Part shown: positions 4,705 to 6,630 of the stretch, in pieces
How positions within the stretch are numbered: position 1 is the stretch's first letter
Layout: every line of letters begins with the position of its first letter
NCBI GenBank assembly: GCA_934654765.1
Contig: CAKUGX010000102.1
Coordinates: forward strand, 1-6,630
Origin: an uncultured Collinsella sp.
Lineage (GTDB): Bacteria > Actinomycetota > Coriobacteriia > Coriobacteriales > Coriobacteriaceae
Length of the DNA stretch: 6,630 nucleotides
Direction of reading: 5' to 3'
Program-made: the position numbers and the translations under genes
Notes under the pieces: model-generated
Databases searched by the model: none
The model's input: only the letters and a program-made list of their open reading frames with translations
Told to the model about the DNA's origin: nothing

Positions 4705-5642
4705 TAGACAGCCTCAATACGATGCAGGATATCTTCAACGACCTCATCGATCGTACATTCATCCATATCAAACCACAAGATACGGTCATCGCGCTTAAAC
4801 CACGAAAGCTGACGCTTGGCATAACGACGCGAACGCATCTTAATGAGTTCGCGAGCCTCATCTATGCTCATCACGCCATTGAAAGCATCAATGATCTCTT
4901 TATAGCCAATTGCCTGCATCGACGTCAGGGCATCTCCCAGCCCCTGGCCCATAAGACCGCGGACCTCATCGACAAGGCCCTGCTCAAACATCAGATCGAC
5001 GCGCTGGTTAATGCGCTCGTAGAGCACCTCGCGATTACGCGTCAGACCAAACCATAGGGCATGATAATGCTCGTGCGGAACACTAAACTGCGACTTTTGC
5101 TGCGCATAGGAGACGCCATCATCATTCATCTCGAGCGCACGAATCACACGGCGCACGTTATGGGGATGAATAACAGCAGCCGATTCTGGATCGCGCTCGG
5201 CAAGCAAGGCATGCAGTTCTTCCTCGCCAATACGCTCGGCAAGCTCCTGATAGCCCGCACGGCGATCGTCCTCAAGTTCGCCCGAGGGAAAGTCCATCTC
5301 ATCGAGGGCTGCCTTGAGATATAGCCCCGTACCTCCGCAAAAAACCGGCAGGCAACCCGAACCAAGGAGACGTTCAACATGCGCGCGAGCGTCAGCCTGA
5401 TAAAGCGCAGCAGAATATGCCACACCCGGCTCTACAATGTCGACGAGACGCAGCGGCGCCGTGCACTCATCGGGTGCCATCTTTGCGGTACCGATGTCCA
5501 TGCCGCGATAGATTTGCATCGCATCGCACGACAGCACTTCGGACGAAAGACGAGCTGCCAAACGGTCGGCAACATCACTCTTACCAACCGCCGTCGGACC
5601 GACGATCGCAACGGCGGAAAGACCTGCCCCGGGAGAAACCAT
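4704..5642 (-). CDS. miaA: tRNA dimethylallyltransferase MiaA
   Basis: Transfers a dimethylallyl group from DMAPP to N6 of adenosine 37 in tRNAs reading UNN codons, giving i6A37, which is the substrate of MiaB encoded just upstream. The 312-residue sequence is full length. Family motifs are the P-loop GPTAVGKS (15-22), SCDAMQIYRGMDIGTAK (38-54, with Asp40, the usual catalytic Asp position, followed by Ala where Ser is common), GGTGLYLKA (103-111), RRVIRALE (164-171), QAIGYKE (243-249) and RRYAKRQLSWFKR (272-284). Start and stop codons each share a single base with the neighbours (miaB stop/miaA start at 5642, miaA stop/hflX start at 4704). No clear Shine-Dalgarno precedes the ATG, which suggests translational coupling to miaB. 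No promoter is visible inside the cluster. Confidence 0.97.
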   Translation of the reverse strand: MVSPGAGLSAVAIVGPTAVGKSDVADRLAARLSSEVLSCDAMQIYRGMDIGTAKMAPDECTAPLRLVDIVEPGVAYSAALYQADARAHVERLLGSGCLPVFCGGTGLYLKAALDEMDFPSGELEDDRRAGYQELAERIGEEELHALLAERDPESAAVIHPHNVRRVIRALEMNDDGVSYAQQKSQFSVPHEHYHALWFGLTRNREVLYERINQRVDLMFEQGLVDEVRGLMGQGLGDALTSMQAIGYKEIIDAFNGVMSIDEARELIKMRSRRYAKRQLSWFKRDDRILWFDMDECTIDEVVEDILHRIEAV

Positions 5643-6630
5643 TAGCGCGGCTCGCCCACAACGGAGCCGGACAAATACCAGGTCTTGGCAACGTCAACGT
5701 CAACATCAACGATCTTGCCAACAAGCTGATCGATGCTGTAACCCTCGGGGATAGGCGCATGCACGGTCTGATTCTTGGGACTCTTGCCCAGCAGGACCGC
5801 GTCGTTCTTTTTACTCGTTCCCTCAATGAGCGCCGGAACCACAGTATGAAGCTCGCCCTGGTTATACTCGTGTGCCGTGGTCTCGATAACCTTAACCAAG
5901 CGATTGAAACGCTCGAGAATAACCTCATGCGGCGTAGGATCGTCAATCTCGGCGGCCGGGGTACCGGCCCGCTTGGAATAGATGAAGGTATAGGCCTGAG
6001 CATAGCGGACCGTCTCGGCAAGTGAGAGCGTCTGCTCAAAGTCTTCTTCAGTCTCACCCGGGAAGCCAACGATAATGTCGGTCGAGAGCGCGATATCGGG
6101 CATGCGGTTGCGAATGCGATCGACAAGGCCCAGATAGTCCTCGCGTGTATAACGGCGATTCATCTCTTTGAGGATCCGCGTCGAACCTGACTGGACGGCC
6201 AAGTGCAGCTGCGGCATAACGGCAGGCGTCTCGGCCATGGCGTCGATGGTCTCGGGCAACAGGTCCTTGGGATGCGAAGACGTAAAGAAGATGCGCTCCA
6301 CGCCCGTATCGCCCACGGCACGCAGCAGATCGGCAAAACGCGGCTTGCCAAACAGATCGCGACCATATGAGTTAACGTTTTGGCCCAGCAGCGTAATCTC
6401 ACGCACGCCCTGGCGCACCAAACCGGTCACCTCGTCGACAATCTCCTCGAAGGGGCGGCTCTTTTCGCGACCGCGCACGTACGGCACGATGCAATAGGTG
6501 CAGAAATTATTGCAGCCCGTCATGATGGGCACCCAGGCGTGATACTGAGTCTCGCGATGCCACGGCATGCTCATGGCATCCGTGTCCTCGTGTTCATTGG
6601 TGCGGATATGACGCTTGCCGTCCAGGAATG
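5642..6630 (-). CDS. miaB: tRNA-2-methylthio-N6-dimethylallyladenosine synthase MiaB (N-terminus outside window)
   Basis: A radical-SAM methylthiotransferase that adds a methylthio group to C2 of i6A37 in tRNA, giving ms2i6A37. The frame stays open to the window edge, so the gene starts beyond 6630. The N-terminal UPF0004 domain with its second iron-sulfur cluster is mostly missing from view; about 328 residues are visible. The radical-SAM motif CNNFCTYC is encoded at 6514-6491, followed by [12 protein letters not shown], which fits MiaB better than RimO or MtaB. Other family blocks are [36 protein letters not shown] and [12 protein letters not shown]-terminal TRAM RNA-binding domain (about the last 70 residues) ends SGSVVGEPR. 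An internal ATG at 6574 is not the start, since coding sequence continues upstream of it. The stop shares one base with the miaA start. Confidence 0.96.
   Translation of the reverse strand, partial: FLDGKRHIRTNEHEDTDAMSMPWHRETQYHAWVPIMTGCNNFCTYCIVPYVRGREKSRPFEEIVDEVTGLVRQGVREITLLGQNVNSYGRDLFGKPRFADLLRAVGDTGVERIFFTSSHPKDLLPETIDAMAETPAVMPQLHLAVQSGSTRILKEMNRRYTREDYLGLVDRIRNRMPDIALSTDIIVGFPGETEEDFEQTLSLAETVRYAQAYTFIYSKRAGTPAAEIDDPTPHEVILERFNRLVKVIETTAHEYNQGELHTVVPALIEGTSKKNDAVLLGKSPKNQTVHAPIPEGYSIDQLVGKIVDVDVDVAKTWYLSGSVVGEPR

Noticed and set aside
5417..6025. Long plus-strand open frame opposite miaA and miaB, and a 181-codon minus frame at 5581-6126
   Set aside because: Both are arginine-rich shadow frames in other registers of well-supported miaA and miaB genes, with no domain resemblance.

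Overview
The window looks like chromosomal housekeeping DNA from a moderately GC-rich member of the Actinomycetota. The main evidence is gene order. A LysM-domain gene divergent from lexA and followed by nrdR matches the chiZ/lexA/nrdR arrangement of Mycobacterium (Rv2719c, Rv2720, Rv2718c). hflX, miaA and miaB also lie near lexA in that group. A Coriobacteriia gut bacterium such as Collinsella is my best guess, from general protein flavour only; no 16S or marker search was possible.

Layout: positions 1-134 hold the C-terminal end of an unidentified plus-strand gene. Positions 135-525 have no gene but contain three long perfect inverted repeats. Two of them (145-248 and 408-510) are copies of one element family. 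They lie on opposite strands, each 10-15 bases after the stop codon of one of the two converging genes. The third (326-374) is a different palindrome that may also end the dut transcript.

Positions 526-1921 carry a minus-strand unit: a LysM membrane protein (probable SOS division inhibitor), nrdR (repressor of ribonucleotide reductase genes) and dut (dUTPase). Positions 1922-2081 are a divergent control region with three LexA-type SOS boxes spaced exactly 28 bp apart. The middle box lies inside the predicted promoter of the LysM gene. Positions 2082-3430 carry lexA and, overlapping it by one base, a gene for a multi-pass membrane protein of the DUF1624/HGSNAT acyltransferase-like family. Positions 3415-6630 carry a minus-strand unit of miaB (cut by the window edge), miaA and hflX, each overlapping the next by one base.

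The left half joins DNA-damage response (LexA, division arrest) to nucleotide-pool control (NrdR, dUTPase). The right half is tRNA A37 modification (MiaA then MiaB) plus the ribosome-rescue GTPase HflX. The most unusual signals are the paired structured elements after the convergent genes and a 12-bp hairpin that would bury the nrdR start codon.
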